Positions 44,581 to 56,813 of a stretch of 64,000 nt of DNA are shown here, in pieces. A program made the translations under genes and the position numbers. Under the pieces are notes generated by a model, which worked only from the letters and a program-made list of their open reading frames with translations, did not search any database and had not been told where the DNA came from. Source of the DNA: Sipunculus nudus (lineage: Eukaryota; Annelida; Sipuncula; Golfingiida; Sipunculidae); assembly GCA_026874595.1 (NCBI GenBank), contig CM049306.1, forward strand, positions 87,185,142-87,249,141, given 5' to 3'. Each line of letters begins with the position of its first letter. Position 1 is the stretch's first letter.

Positions 44581-45580
44581 AAAATAGTGTCACCTCTTAG
44601 AATTGATAAAACGTGACTGCACAAAGATTTCGGTTTCCATCATCGTGAAAACTGGCAAATACCAGTGGCAATCACAAAATTTGCCCGCCTAAACTATAGC
44701 CTTTCAAATACAGCCCACTCAGCTTTTTGAGATACATGCAGGGACGACAGACCTGGCAAGACTGGGAGGCTATATCGGAGTGGGCAGGTGCTCTGGTAAG
44801 GTAACTTAACTTTTTGTAAGCAGCGCTAAAGTTAAAAACTAAAGTTAAACACGGAATGTATGAGCCACTGCTGAATTCAGAGGCCATCTAGGTCAATCTT
44901 GCGCATGTAGCGTGAGAAATTGACAATGACACAGCTTGCATGAGTGGCGCATCTGTGACCCCCATGCTGTTAATTAGGTCAGATAAACCTTTTATTAGAT
45001 TCACAGCTGGGCCTAGTTTTTGGAAGTTATACCTAATCTTGAATTTTACTCTTATTTACAACAAAAACACAATAAGTTTACGTGTTTGTAAATTAGTAGA
45101 AAAAAAGCTATTTCATGCTCCTAAATTAAAACATCATACGCCTACCCATGGATACCCCGATGAAAATGACGTTGTAGTCCGTTTCAACAGATGAATATAT
45201 AGGTATTTTTATGATATTTTATGACATAATAGATTTAATTGAAATTTTTTAACAACGTCATCAAAGTGATTCTCACTTATCATACCCGAGGCTTGTAGCA
45301 TCACATAGCCCAAAAGCTACCTGAATATCTAGTGTGTCAAATTGCATGTTTCCTTTGTGTGTAGACCGCAGCTAATGCAATGGATTTCTAAGCACTCATC
45401 TCAAAAGGAGACAAGCTAAATACATTTTGCCAAGCTAAGCTGTAACTTTGCAATGACGCTTTATTTCTGGTGGCTGAAGTAATAAAAAGAAAGCCCTGAA
45501 ATGTGTGATGTCAGGTTTGACAAACAGCTAATATAGGGTTTCTTTAAATATTTCTCTTATTGTTTTATTTACATTTAGAT
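44190..45580. other. Unique AT-rich DNA with a TA microsatellite
   Basis: No gene is recognised. The minus-strand 110-codon ORF at 44261-44593 depends on the TA tract for its start. Confidence 0.45.
44538..44578. repeat. (TA)n microsatellite
   Basis: 41 bp of pure AT dinucleotides. Confidence 0.95.
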
Positions 45581-45582
45581 AA

Positions 45583-45583
45583 C

Positions 45584-45622
<39 letters not shown>

Positions 45623-45720
45623 TAAAATAATAAAAATAATAATGATAATAATAATAATATCATTCGTAAAAGTAGAAGTATTAGTAGTAATAGTAGTAGT
45701 AGTAGTAGTTTTAGCAGTAA
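45583..45720. repeat. (AAT)n then (TAG)n microsatellites
   Basis: AAT repeats run from 45583 to about 45660 with a few interruptions, then TAG/TAGT repeats to about 45720. The two adjacent trinucleotide arrays differ by a single base per unit. Confidence 0.95.
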
Positions 45721-45724
45721 GGTA

Positions 45725-46974
45725 TTATTTTTGTTATGTATCATAATTATCAAGCATTTATGGCATTGACAAAATTTCAATAATTTCATCAAGTTTCAAT
45801 TTAAACATGGTATTAATCATTTTGTAGTTTCTATCAGCTATACAATTTGTCACTTGACTCTCATATAATAATCACAAAACAATATTTTAAACTCTCCTAC
45901 GGGAACCCAAGAACCAACCCACAGTCAATATAAAATATCGAATATATGACGTTAAGTTTCAAGATCACGAAGTGCCATTGTAGGTTTGAACCAAAAACCT
46001 TCAAAACTGCTATCGCCACCTGACAAAAAAAACAATCTCTTTAGAATAGGTCCAGGTGTATATGACGTTTTTATGTTTTTGTAATTTTTAGAGTATGTTG
46101 GCGTTGGTACACCTGCCGCTATTACATTTAGATCATTTTTACGTCGCAATCTTCATCTCGTGAAGCTCTACAAAAATCAGAACCCGCGGAGTAATATCCG
46201 TCCCAGGTTGACAGAAATCAGGTCATGAGCGTGTAGCGGTAAGAGTCTCAGGTAGCGGAAGATATGGCGCCCAAGGGGGACTCGCGGCGGATCCGCCCTG
46301 CACACCCCCAGACTTCTGTTCCAGGTTTATTGCTTACAGAATCTCCAGATTAGTTTGCTGGGCCGAGGGGACATTCAACCACCTGCAGGTTACCTGCCTG
46401 GCAATTTCACATTTAAATTTCTCATGAATCTCCTGAAATCACCGATCACGTTTCCTCGTATATGAGGTCATCAGTTTGTTAATTATTTTTTAGTTTTAAT
46501 CTTAAAGATACAAAAGTTCTAAACCATATTGATATCTGTGTTTTTGATTACGACTTACGCAATATATCGTTTTTTTTTTTACGTGAGCTGATGCGAATAT
46601 CGCTGGCTCTGACAAGAATTGACCAAAAATGACTTCTTCCATTTACTGGCAATCAAAACTGAATGGGTTTTTGTATGATTTTTATCTGTATTGCCAGAAA
46701 AAAAATATACAACTACTGTTGTGAGATTATGACAAACTATAAACATAATTAAACCCCAGTAAAGTGGAGTTGAATGGTTTACTCTTTTTGGTCAAGCAAA
46801 CGCAAAATTACGCCTAACTCGCCATGACTCCTGGCCAAAGTCTTTACCAATCAGCAGGAGTGGATTCAGGATTTAGAAAAAGGAGAGTTTCAACCCACGA
46901 GTACCTGTTTACATGTACGATGTTGCATGGTGCTCAATTGATGTACTGTGATATATTTTCATTCCTCATGTACT

Positions 46975-46975
<1 letters not shown>
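45725..46975. other. Mostly unique DNA with a GC-richer patch
   Basis: The patch at about 46195-46410 has GGCGGATCCGCC (46286-46297), a 12-bp palindrome containing the GGCGGATCC word of family M ends, and CACCTGCAGGTTACCTG near 46380 with two E-box-like sites. No ORF is supported. Confidence 0.35.

Positions 46976-46978
<3 letters not shown>

Positions 46979-47022
<44 letters not shown>
46979..47022. repeat. (TA)n microsatellite
   Basis: 44 bp of pure TA, preceded by a duplicated ATGTACTGTGATATAT. Confidence 0.95.
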
Positions 47023-47026
<4 letters not shown>

Positions 47027-47124
47027 TGTATTGTGATAGGCGGTATATATTGTATACATGTACCGTAAATAATGTATTTGATACAATAACATAAATTTAT
47101 TCATTCATCGACTAATGACAAAAT

Positions 47125-47227
47125 CTAAAACAAGGCCCCCACGTCCGGAAAAGGGTTGGGGGTTTAGCCCGCTAAAATTGGTCTGAAACCCTTAACCCCC
47201 CCCCCCCCCCCCCCCATTCGCTTCTGA
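47125..47227 (-). mobile_element. Family M GC-run MITE, copy 4 (partial, inverted)
   Basis: On the minus strand it reads CAGAAGCGAATGGGG, a 20-base G run (C on plus, 47196-47215), TTAAGGGTTTCAGACCA, then ACCCCCAACCCTTTTCC. This order matches the 5' half of copies 1 and 2, with loss of the TCCGGACC section. The right end is missing. Confidence 0.55.
47196..47215 (-). repeat. Poly(C) run, 20 bases
   Basis: Direct reading. It is the longest G/C homopolymer in the window. Confidence 0.9.
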
Positions 47228-47870
47228 ATAACGGTGCGCCATCTCCACCCAAATGTGAATGGGTACTGGTCATGTATCGGCGGCAGGAAAAATATATAAT
47301 AGATAACTCCATGAGGCCTTTTATGGCTGCATGGGTTTTATGCTCCCCAGGGAGTCCGGAAAAAGCTACAACAATGAAAGGCCAGATAGACCAGGAAGAT
47401 GGAGTCGGATGAGACTGACATGGTCGGTGATATCTCACTATACCCTTGATTTTTAAACCGCATGTTACTTCGCAACCAGGCGTTGGTTTAAAACTAATTT
47501 TTCACTTTTTTGTATAAATATTTTTCATTAATATCGTGCCAACAGTCGATATAATCATTTCTCTTGGACTCAAGCCCTATTTTTTGTCGATCAGTGATAG
47601 TCAAATTAATGGTAACGTTTCTCCTGATTCTCAATCTTATAGATATATACTTATAAGCAATAAATCCATTATGTAGTGGTCACGATGAAGAGAAGAAGCG
47701 CTAGAACACAATTCAAGGATGTATTCTTCCATGTGGGTGTAGGTTTTTGCGATGGAAATGGGTTTTGCCATTATGAAAGATGGCATTAATTAACCCATTG
47801 TTTAATTTTGCTATATAGTCATCATAATATCAGTCTAATTGACAGTATCAGTCAATGATCGTTTAATCTC
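47228..47870. other. Unique DNA including a dispersed-repeat-like fragment
   Basis: CCACCCAAATGTGAATGGGTACTGG (47245-47270 region) resembles, on the minus strand, a common invertebrate repeat with a CAGTACCCATTCACA word. The minus-strand 88-codon ORF over it (47172-47438) also reads through the C run and is probably not a gene. Confidence 0.35.
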
Positions 47871-47873
47871 TGG

Positions 47874-48084
47874 CCAATCATATACTACGCTCTTTACACA
47901 GCGCTTTAACTATAGGCCTAGTACCTATATCGTAAGCGCTGTTTGTTATGACCTCGTATCCTGAATTGCTACACCAGAGGGGAGCACTGTATTTTTGTCC
48001 AATCAGGTGAGACTTTGTGCTGGAAGACACTGCCAAGCGAGGAATACACGGAGCCAATCATGTTCATTTCGTTTTGATTGACAG
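47874..48084. promoter_or_regulatory. Cluster of CCAATCA and TGATTGACAG sites
   Basis: CCAATCA occurs at 47874-47880, 47999-48005 and 48054-48060, and TGATTGACAG at 48075-48084. TGATTGACAG is the composite PBX-MEIS (TALE homeodomain) consensus. CCAATCA fits NF-Y and, reversed, TGATTG. GGGCGGAGCC near 48356 and TGTTTATTGG near 48382 (GC-box and forkhead-like) follow. Four related sites in about 210 bp, in a GC-richer patch upstream of an ORF, suggest an enhancer or promoter. No expression evidence exists here. Confidence 0.35.
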
Positions 48085-48290
48085 ATCATCGGTAACAATA
48101 TCCCCAGACGTGGTTTGCTTAGGGCTTTGGGCACATAGGATCCCCGGCCAGTGAGCTGTAATTCAAACGAAACGTAACAACAAAGGCTGCTTGCACACCT
48201 CGCTGGCTGGTTTCAGTTCTGCAGACAACAGATACATGGCTACGCAAACACAATCATAATGTCATAATCGAATCGGTCGATGATGCGAGA

Positions 48291-48677
48291 ATGCAGAGGG
48301 AGCAATTAAAATTCGATGGTAAACTCATCAAGCGGCGCTTGAAGCGCAGCTATGGGCGGAGCCAGGATGCCTGTCGAGTGTTTGTTTATTGGCATCTGGT
48401 TGGCTGCTTGTCACATCATACGCACGTATTTTTCAAAGCTGGCAGCGTGAAAATCAGTTGCTTCTTTAGAAGCGCAAGATTTCCGCTGTCTCGGGAGCGT
48501 AATCATATACGTGGTGTCCAATACTTCGGGGTTGGGGGTTGGGGGGGGGGGCATTTTGACTTCACAGCATTCAGGCCGGAATCGTGTGAAAAAGATATAC
48601 TCAAGAAGCAGTTTTCTTGCTCTTGTCACAAGTTTGAAAATTACGGGATAAAACAAATTATAAGAATTAAGTTTTAA
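48291..48677 (+). CDS. 128-codon ORF downstream of the CCAAT cluster, unknown
   Basis: ATG at 48291 to TAA at 48675-48677. The N-terminal 30 residues are basic (KLIKRRLKRSYGRS). The middle has a GGGVGG-like stretch from an 11-base G run at 48541-48551, and the C-terminal part reads AT-rich DNA. A GGTAAAC near 48318 could be a weak donor if only the first few codons were an exon. No domain is recognised, and the G run inside the frame argues against a conserved protein. Confidence 0.15.
   Translation: MQREQLKFDGKLIKRRLKRSYGRSQDACRVFVYWHLVGCLSHHTHVFFKAGSVKISCFFRSARFPLSRERNHIRGVQYFGVGGWGGGHFDFTAFRPESCEKDILKKQFSCSCHKFENYGIKQIIRIKF
48541..48551 (+). repeat. Poly(G) run, 11 bases
   Basis: Preceded by GGGGTTGGGGGTT, so the whole stretch is G-rich with quadruplex potential. 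Confidence 0.85.
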
Positions 48678-48679
48678 AG

Positions 48680-51190
48680 GTTTTACTTATTGGCCCACAC
48701 CCGCAGGCTGTTTATAGTTGTTAAAGTAAACACTCATTCCTTTATCAATAGCCTCTTTTATCCGATGACCCAAGAAAAACCAATTATCAACGGTCTGCTG
48801 ACACTACGATTTTTTTTTTACTTGTAAACGTCCAGTTCTTTTATAGTCATAGGCGGTCTCAGTTGTTTTGAAAAAGGTTTCGTATGATGGCCTGTGAAGC
48901 TTTAAACCTATTTCGAATGAAAATAAGAAATGCCAGTGATTTTGACGTTGAGACAGTTTTGAATGGGCAAGGGCATAAATGCCAAATAAAAAGCTTTTAT
49001 TGTATGTACCTGATATGTGACACAAGAGACATCACCATAAGATTGACATGAATGCGAAGTAAAGGTTGCATGGTTGTTTAGACTAGGGTTATCATATGAC
49101 TGACAACACAGGGACAAGCCTGGCCAGGGTTTATATAGCGAGAACTGGATGATCGGCCAGATGTGACAATATAAGAATATAAAGGCTTCATCCTTTCTCT
49201 CGACATTTAAGCCCATCTGTCTTTTTTTTCTAATATTCGTTATGCAGGCAGTTAACCCAAAAAATGTTTCTTTCAAATCAGAGAAAAAAATCAATATGAA
49301 ATATAAGAAAATCAGTATATTTTCCCGGCTTTACGAACCAACGCCGTCAAAGTTAAAATTGGCATTTACAATTTGTCTTTATGATTTGAGCGCATTACTG
49401 AACTGCAAAAGTGATTTTCATTTTTTTTTCTTTTGTTTTAAATGCTTCCACAAACCAAGGTAAATGCATAATGTCATTTCGAGGACGCAAAAGATCACTC
49501 ATCAAAGGTCATAAGTAAATACTATTCATAGATCAGTTCCCTGTAACACTTATATTGACTATACTTTTTTTAAATTTAAAATTCAGTTTTATAACAGAAT
49601 CGGTCCATTTTCCATCTGTAAGCAATGTTTAAAGGATTTGTGGCAACCAGCACAGACCCTTGAAATCATATAATTATAGAAAATACAACTTTAATTGCAA
49701 TGAAGAGTTTAAATTTTAAAAAACGAGGGTCAGAGGGCGCTCAGCGACTACCAGTATGAATTCATTATTTGAATTATTATCTAATTGTGTGACCTAAATA
49801 TAAAATTACACAAACTAAACTCATGCATGGACATAAAACTAGCCCAAATGAACTCCGGTCATTTGCCACGTATAGTCAGCAGCTGACACATGGACAGAGC
49901 GGCACGTAACCAGTTTGTCGTCACCGCTATTCTCCGTCCCGATCGAGAAGACCCGAGCGGCTCAGGTTAGATCTTACTCTTAATTATTATCATGACAGTG
50001 GTATTATTTATAATTATAAATAAATTATTTTATTTCAAGTGCCTGCACAAGCGAGGACCTGGTCATCAATTGCAAAAACAGATACACAAAAACGGGATCG
50101 GCGAAACTGTAGAAGAGCGAATTTCTGTATGGCCTTTATTCTGACACTCCGTTCGTGGGTAGGATTTTTCGGCCTACCTAAACACCTGCTTTTTATTTGT
50201 AGCTTTAAATATATGTTTTGCGCTAAACTTCTTGAGTAAACAGAGCTATTATTATGTTTCACTCTCTCTTAGCGAACTAACTCTGGAAGGATACATGCTT
50301 ATGAGTGTCGGGAAATTTCTAGTTCTTCACAATCTCTGGTCAATGACCACATTAACATATAAACCGTATTGAGGCAAAATCTAGATATAAAGCTGAATAA
50401 ATGTGATTTTAAAGGTGAATATTGCATGATATGGTGGTGGTCCTGGTCTCGCGAACTGAAGACACTATTGTGCGGCTGATGATATCACAATGTTCATTTA
50501 TCTTTTTCTTATCAGAATAAATTTCCGTTTACATCGCTGAAGTCGAGGTGAAAGCATGCAGTAGAGTTACGTTGTCAGTATGCAGCAGAGTTGCTAAATA
50601 CGTGAACGGCGTTTGATTAAGCGTAGATGCAGAACCATAGAGCTCAAAAAGGTAAAACTTAAGTGTAATTGAGCGTGTGTCAAACGGAGGTGCAGGAACT
50701 GTATCAATCAAACCTGTCAGAAATTGTCACCATTAATGAACTCGATTGCTGCATCACAGGTCAGCTCTTCCAACCAGAATAAAGACCACTTCAATTAGCT
50801 CACACCTGTGCACATTGCATGTGGTGGAAACGTTTATGGCCTTTTATCTTTGCAAAATATATGGATTGGCATGATGATACAGATTATCTGGACAATTTAA
50901 TGAACTGTATCGTCTGATGTTATTCTTAACTACTCAAAAGGATTCTTTTCTTGTTGGGACTACTTGTCTCAACTGTCAACCTCAAAAATAAAACGTTGCC
51001 ACATTTTAAGGAAACATTTTCTGTTTACATTTCAAATGCGCACGATTGTAAAAAATTACTTATTATCTTTACTACAGAAGCAATTGTTTATGCAACTTTC
51101 CCTTGAACTGCACATTTCAAGCCTTTTCAGATTTGGCTACAGATTTTGAAGCCAAAACACCCTAATCAGAAGAGTCATAGTCTTTTAGTC
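48680..51190. other. Unique AT-rich DNA
   Basis: No gene is recognised. The 128-codon minus ORF at 48908-49294 has no motif and AT-driven composition. Confidence 0.45.
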
Positions 51191-51194
51191 CGAT

Positions 51195-51262
51195 TCTGAG
51201 TGGATAAGATAACGGACTACTGCACCGTAGTCCACCCGTTCTAAACCAGGCGAAGACGTACA
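51195..51262 (+). repeat. tRNA-like relic
   Basis: GAGTGGATAAGATAACGG resembles an A box. GGACTAC and GTAGTCC (51214-51233) make a perfect 7-bp stem in the anticodon-arm position, and CCCGTTCTAAACC resembles a mutated B box. Acceptor pairing is absent. It is probably a decayed SINE head, and chance is possible. Confidence 0.3.
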
Positions 51263-52742
51263 CCAAAATGATTTATACATGGCACAAGCCGACCACGCAC
51301 TCGAAGTGCTAAGATTTTCTGTACTTCTTACTTCTTAATTTTAAGGTTTAAATCTTAGTTTGCACAACTAGTGAAATATATGAATCACCTGTGCTCTTAA
51401 CGAAAAGTACTGATGAATACCACTGACTAAATCGTGACAACCACTACGTCATTTCCTGTTTGTGATTCACGGTTGGATCACGTCAGTCTTCTATCACACC
51501 AACCTTCATTACTTACATGCTTTAATGTGCCGCGGAGGAGAAAGAACATATACAGACCTGTAATCACATTCATCTCCAGGGAACTCAATAGATTTTGTGT
51601 CTACTCTTGTACACATGAGAAAGCGAACCCCCGGTATCGTCTTCAAAGTCACAAAGGTTTGCTGCTCTGTTAGCCAAGTACAGCTCCTCAGTATAGTGCG
51701 TGTAATATTTCTTGTGCTCATCTGACGTCGCATGTATAATTAAGTATCTGTTACGATATTTTTTTTAATCTGAAAATTTTAACAATGGTCTAGCTGTTGG
51801 GTTTCACTGAAGGAATAGGATGAGAAGTCCTCCTTGATCTTCCTGAAGCTGGCTTTAATTTTCGTAGATATCTGTTCGAACGAATACAACTCATATTTTT
51901 GTTAAATGATTACTTTGGATTCTGAAATATTCTTTGGGGCTTCAATTTCGTGGATTTTTTCTTACAACATGAAAAAGCCCATGATCATTTAGTTTATTTA
52001 GAGGTCTTTTTACGTCATCGTGTGGATCTACTTTAGCACTGGCCTAATTGTCTTCAATTCTGTTTGAGATTGAGTAAAATTCTTTCAGTATTGCAGGACT
52101 TACTTTTATTTAATTAAACTATTTATCCAATTATACATTGTTATACTTAGATTTGCTCTCAGGAACTATACAGGAACGATAAATACATGAATGTTTTAAC
52201 TCCACTAAAAGTGTTTCATGCCTAAACTACGATCTTTTTTTTAAATTATATGAGTTGATAAGACTTTTTTTATTAGATACTATAAAATGTCAGTGTTCGT
52301 CTATTGATGTACAAACTCTGTTATTTGGCAGGGCAGGTAAAAGCGGTTAAACCCCCATGCCTTAAACTTTGTCATCTGTGTTCTGCATATCAACAAGACA
52401 AAGATTTTACATTCACTGAACATGTGTAGTGTGCTATTAAACTTCGAACTTTAAGACCCATGAAATTATCTGAATCCACAGTATTGTTTCACTGAATACC
52501 GTGCACATCCTTGTGTGGCGGGAGAGATAAATGATATCTGATCAAATGACAAGTAATGCATGAATTTTTAAAATACAACCTATAAATTGGCATTTTTGTG
52601 CGTATTTTTCTTATAATATAAGCTCTTATCACAGAAGCTTTAATTTACGTGGCTTAAGGGCAAATGAGTGTTAGTCTCCAGTCAAAATGAACTTTCATTC
52701 AAATACTGCCAACATTGTTTTGTCTAAGAATGCTCAGATCTC

Positions 52743-52770
52743 GGGGGGGGGGGGGGGAGGGGGGGGGGGG
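52743..52770 (+). repeat. Poly(G) tract, 15 + 12 bases around one A
   Basis: G15-A-G12 flanked by ATCTC and CTTAGG. It is the longest near-pure G tract here. Confidence 0.9.
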
Positions 52771-53250
52771 CTTAGGCTACGATACTGAGATTGTGGATGT
52801 TACTCGACTTTAAACGTGTACCAATGATGGATTATATCTTTTATGACTGTAACCGACTGTTTGTTGTTTCGGTTTTCCTATTTCCTATGCCGCTGACACT
52901 TTATATTTTTAGACGTTCAGGGTTCTCTTTAAGTCACAAAGCCGTATTGAGCAGGCAGGAAATGACATCAATGTCATGATAACGGTAGACGACGAAACTG
53001 TAATCACGGACCCACCACGAGGGTGTATCTGTAATCGGTTGATAAGGTCATTCAAGCAAACGTATTCCTAATCTCATTATATTATCTTATAACATATGAA
53101 AAAAAAAATCAATATAGATTTTACATAAAATAAGCCCAATTCCTCGATAAAAAACATCCTTTCTATTTATTTTTCCACACACAAAAATGAAGTTGTGTGA
53201 TTTGTTTAAAAAGGCTTTTGGCACATCTGTCAGCCAAGTCAACTCAGCAG

Positions 53251-53258
53251 TGACGTCA
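53251..53258. promoter_or_regulatory. CRE-like palindrome TGACGTCA
   Basis: Embedded in CAGTGACGTCACACACTGGG, in a GC-richer 60-bp patch. Function unproven. Confidence 0.22.
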
Positions 53259-54127
53259 CACACTGGGAAATCACCTGTGACCAAAATTTGTAGATCTCAG
53301 TAAAAACACAGTATTTCTGCAAATGTCAATCCAACATTTTCAGAAGAGAATAAAAACAACATGCATTAATAGATCTGAATTGTTGATAAAATTCAGTCAA
53401 CGATGTCACACGTGTACCAGCCAATCCATTCAGGGGAAAGTCTGGGATCTGGATAAAATTCTCTATTCACACAACTAAACGCACGTGGAATATGTTTACT
53501 TCACCTAAAGCGCATATGTCCAAGATCCTCACGACATTGACACACGTTCCCTGATATACTAGGAATGGAGTTGTTCCAGATAATTTAAAAACTGGGAAAA
53601 AAAAAAGAAATTTTACGTCAAGCATCAACAAAAACAAAGAATGGTTAATTGTTTTCTTAGTGGCATTTTGGTACATATGAATCATAAGGTCCGGTGGGTA
53701 AAAAGAATACAGTTGTTTACTGAAACAGCCGTAACCAAGCGCACAGCAGTTTGCCATTATGTGTTAGCGAGATCATATATATATGTGGTTACAACTGAAT
53801 TCCATCAAACTAAAATAAGTGGTTTCATTTTATGTTAGGCAGTGATATTATATGACCAATTAATCCTTTGGTACACTGCATATGGAGTGAGGAAGTATGA
53901 CTAAAGAGGTGAGTTTTCGGCGCTTATTGGAGTTTGTCTCGACCCCTACTCAGCCTCCGAGGATCGAAATTATCCTTATGATAAGAATAAAAATGTTAAT
54001 GGATATCAGGTTTTGCTCGGATCTAAATATTAAATCGAGTAGCCAGAACCTTTGTTATCCAGCTCTGAAGTCCAACGCTATGTAATTCTAGGCTACGTAC
54101 TGCCTCAAACGTAGGCCTTGCTTGATA

Positions 54128-54228
54128 CGATTTTCTGCGATTTTTAAACATTTTCTACGATTTTCTGTGATTTCCCAACATTTTCTACGATTTTCTGCGA
54201 TTTCCAAACATTTTCTACGATATTCTGT
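54128..54228 (+). repeat. 30-bp minisatellite, 3.4 copies
   Basis: Units start CGATTTTCTGCGATTT and end AACATTTTCTA at 54128, 54158, 54188 and 54218. Because 30 is a multiple of three, the frame stays open and yields a ten-residue repeat (RFSAIxKHFL-like). Looser TACGATTT/GCGATT words continue to about 54420. Confidence 0.9.
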
Positions 54229-54229
54229 T

Positions 54230-56810
54230 ACACGACATGTGCACAACAGGATCCCCTGCGATTGTCCGTTGTCTAGTTGTTTACAGGAGAATCATTCCAT
54301 ATACGCTGTGATTCAATGCCATTGTTTGATATATAATCACAATGTTTTACATTCTAAAAACCCTACGATTTACCATTCACTATGATTTATTATGGTACAA
54401 TTTCCCTAAGATTTGCTGCGACAGAGACGTCTCGGCGGTTCTCTCCCCTCCAACTTTTTTTGCGATATATATGTGAAAATTGCAGAAAAGTAGTGTTAGG
54501 ACGGTCTTAGGACTTTTTTCTTCTGTTTTAATTTGGAAACACCAGCCCATGTTTATGCTGACATGGACGTAAATTAGCGCTGATTACGAGGTTCGCCCAG
54601 GTGGTTCATAGCAAGATTGATGCGGTCAACCGGGAGGGACATACACTTCAAGACAGTGTTTATAAAACAGTAAACTCGACCCCGGAAATCACCACAACAA
54701 ACTAACATTATAGCACAACCATAATAACTAGAGGTGGTAGGAGTCGGCAGCCAAGACAACAAATACTGCCAATCTCTCCCATGAAAGCGGCATTGTTTAC
54801 TCTCGTCTAGGTGCCGGATGCCAGTCTAAATTGAGAGAAGTGCCAGTCAACTACTGTTTGACGGACTCATCCAGTGACTGTGATTAACCCGGCCGGCAGA
54901 CCGATCCAGGCACTAGGTGGTCTCAAATGAGATTTCTGCCAGCTGTTCTGTGCCTAAGTTTGATCTCACGGTCATTCTCTAATTCAGGTGTCTAAAACCT
55001 CAAGTTAGTTAAAGTGTCACTGATTACTGATCATCGTTAGAAAACAAAATCAAAGTTGACATTGAAGTCACAAAATTTGATATGTGGTAAATACAGGAAC
55101 CCCCATGAGGGTCTGAGCTATATTGCTGCCGTGTCACTTTTAAAATCACAAGGATATTTCCGGAATTTAAAACATTATGTAAGACCCTCAGTGCATTATT
55201 TGTGTTTAATTACTGATATGTGATTTTTCTTGTTAAAACGGTATGTTTAAAGTATAAAATATGTTTTCTCCATGGCATTATCTAGGACAAGAGAAATTTC
55301 ATCTTTTTATACAAGGAGATATTCATCATGGAGTTTATATGGTATTACTGTCTTTTTCATTTGTATTTTTGTTTCACAATGCACAGGCCCTGTAGTGGTT
55401 CTTAATTAATACGAGTAAATTCCTATTAATTAAAGACATTCGAATAAATTACTAAGGGGTTTCGACGGTTGCTACACGTTTCTCTTTGCTCACATTGTAT
55501 TATCTTTTGTTAATTTACTATTTTCAACGAGTGTTGCTATTTTGTTATTACATTAAATGGGAAAATACATCAACAAACTTTGACGCTTTACTTTTTAGTG
55601 ATGAAAACATATATTTTACTTATCCAAACATCCTGGATGATCATTATGCATACATTACTGAATATAAAGGTCGTGTCTTGACATTGCGACACTTTATAAT
55701 CCGAAACTCTTGCAATCCGACGGAATCCAAAGAAATTAACCCTTAAAAACGACAGCCTTTGATTCCGACTCCGATATAACATTTCATGACTCAGGATGTC
55801 GACGTTTTCTCTGACGTAACAATCCGACCGGTTTACTTTCCTCTGATAATAACCGACGGACCCGTGCTCATTGCGCACTGATCAGGTAGGCGTGAATTCA
55901 GTGTTGCGTATTGTTCTAACTAACCATACGCTGGATCCACTGATTAAGTCAGTTTGTCCCACTAATTAAGTCAGTCTGCATCATTTAGTGGCATCATTTA
56001 CACCTTTCGATGCTGGAACCATGGTAGGGAAATGTTTGGTTCTTTGAAGCTCTATGAGCTTGAAATTTTGTATCGGATTATCAAGGCACGACTATATATA
56101 GACAACTGAATATTGATTATTTTACTTTATTTTTTTTTTACTATATAATTTGTATCGGGGAATAGTGTGTCACAGTAATAATAGATACACGAGGAACGTT
56201 ACCGTTAATTATATATAACGTTTTCCGGGTTTTAGATAATGTGGTATTTATTATCTTCTTTAAAAAAGTCATCTTTGAAGGGAAACATTCTCTTTTTTTT
56301 TGTTGTGTAGAAAATTATGAAAAAAAGGATCGTAAGCTGTTAGTGTATTATAGAAAGTGATTGGTGTGTTGTAATCTTCAGAAAGAAATATTTTCTTTTT
56401 TTTTCATTATTGAGCAGAAAATTATATAAAACCGCTAAAAGCTCTTAGTTTTATTAAATGATGATTGATGAATTGAAATCTTGCTAGGGAAATGTTTCTT
56501 TTTTCATTATTGAGTAGAAAATTAAATAAAGAGTTGTACAATTGCCTTACAGTAGATATTTGTAAATAACAACACCAGGGCAGGCCGTCCGGCCCATTTT
56601 TATAAAACTGTAGGACAATGGTAGGAATGTTAATATGGAAACTAAGACAAAAGTACGAGTAACTAGGATAAAAGGGAAGACTGACACCACGCACATAACC
56701 ACAAAATTCATGCTCATTATTGATAGACGAAGCTGAAATCCAAACATTATATTAATGAGATCAAACTTATAACAAGTTTTATAGGGAATCAGTTGCTCCA
56801 CCATGCCCAC
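54230..56810. other. Unique AT-rich DNA
   Basis: A 22-bp tandem duplication is at 55938-55981. No gene is recognised; overlapping ORFs on both strands at 55486-55878 are AT-driven. Confidence 0.45.
55938..55981 (+). repeat. 22-bp tandem duplication
   Basis: CACTGATTAAGTCAGTTTGT and CACTAATTAAGTCAGTCTGC start at 55938 and 55960. Confidence 0.85.
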
Positions 56811-56813
56811 AAT

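Larger units (their letters stand above)
51265..54125. other. Unique AT-rich DNA with an interrupted G run
   Basis: No gene is recognised. Features are the G run at 52743-52770 and a CRE-like site at 53251. Confidence 0.45.

Noticed and set aside
47172-47438. 88-codon minus-strand ORF
   Set aside because: It includes the 20-base C run of family M copy 4 and a dispersed-repeat-like segment.
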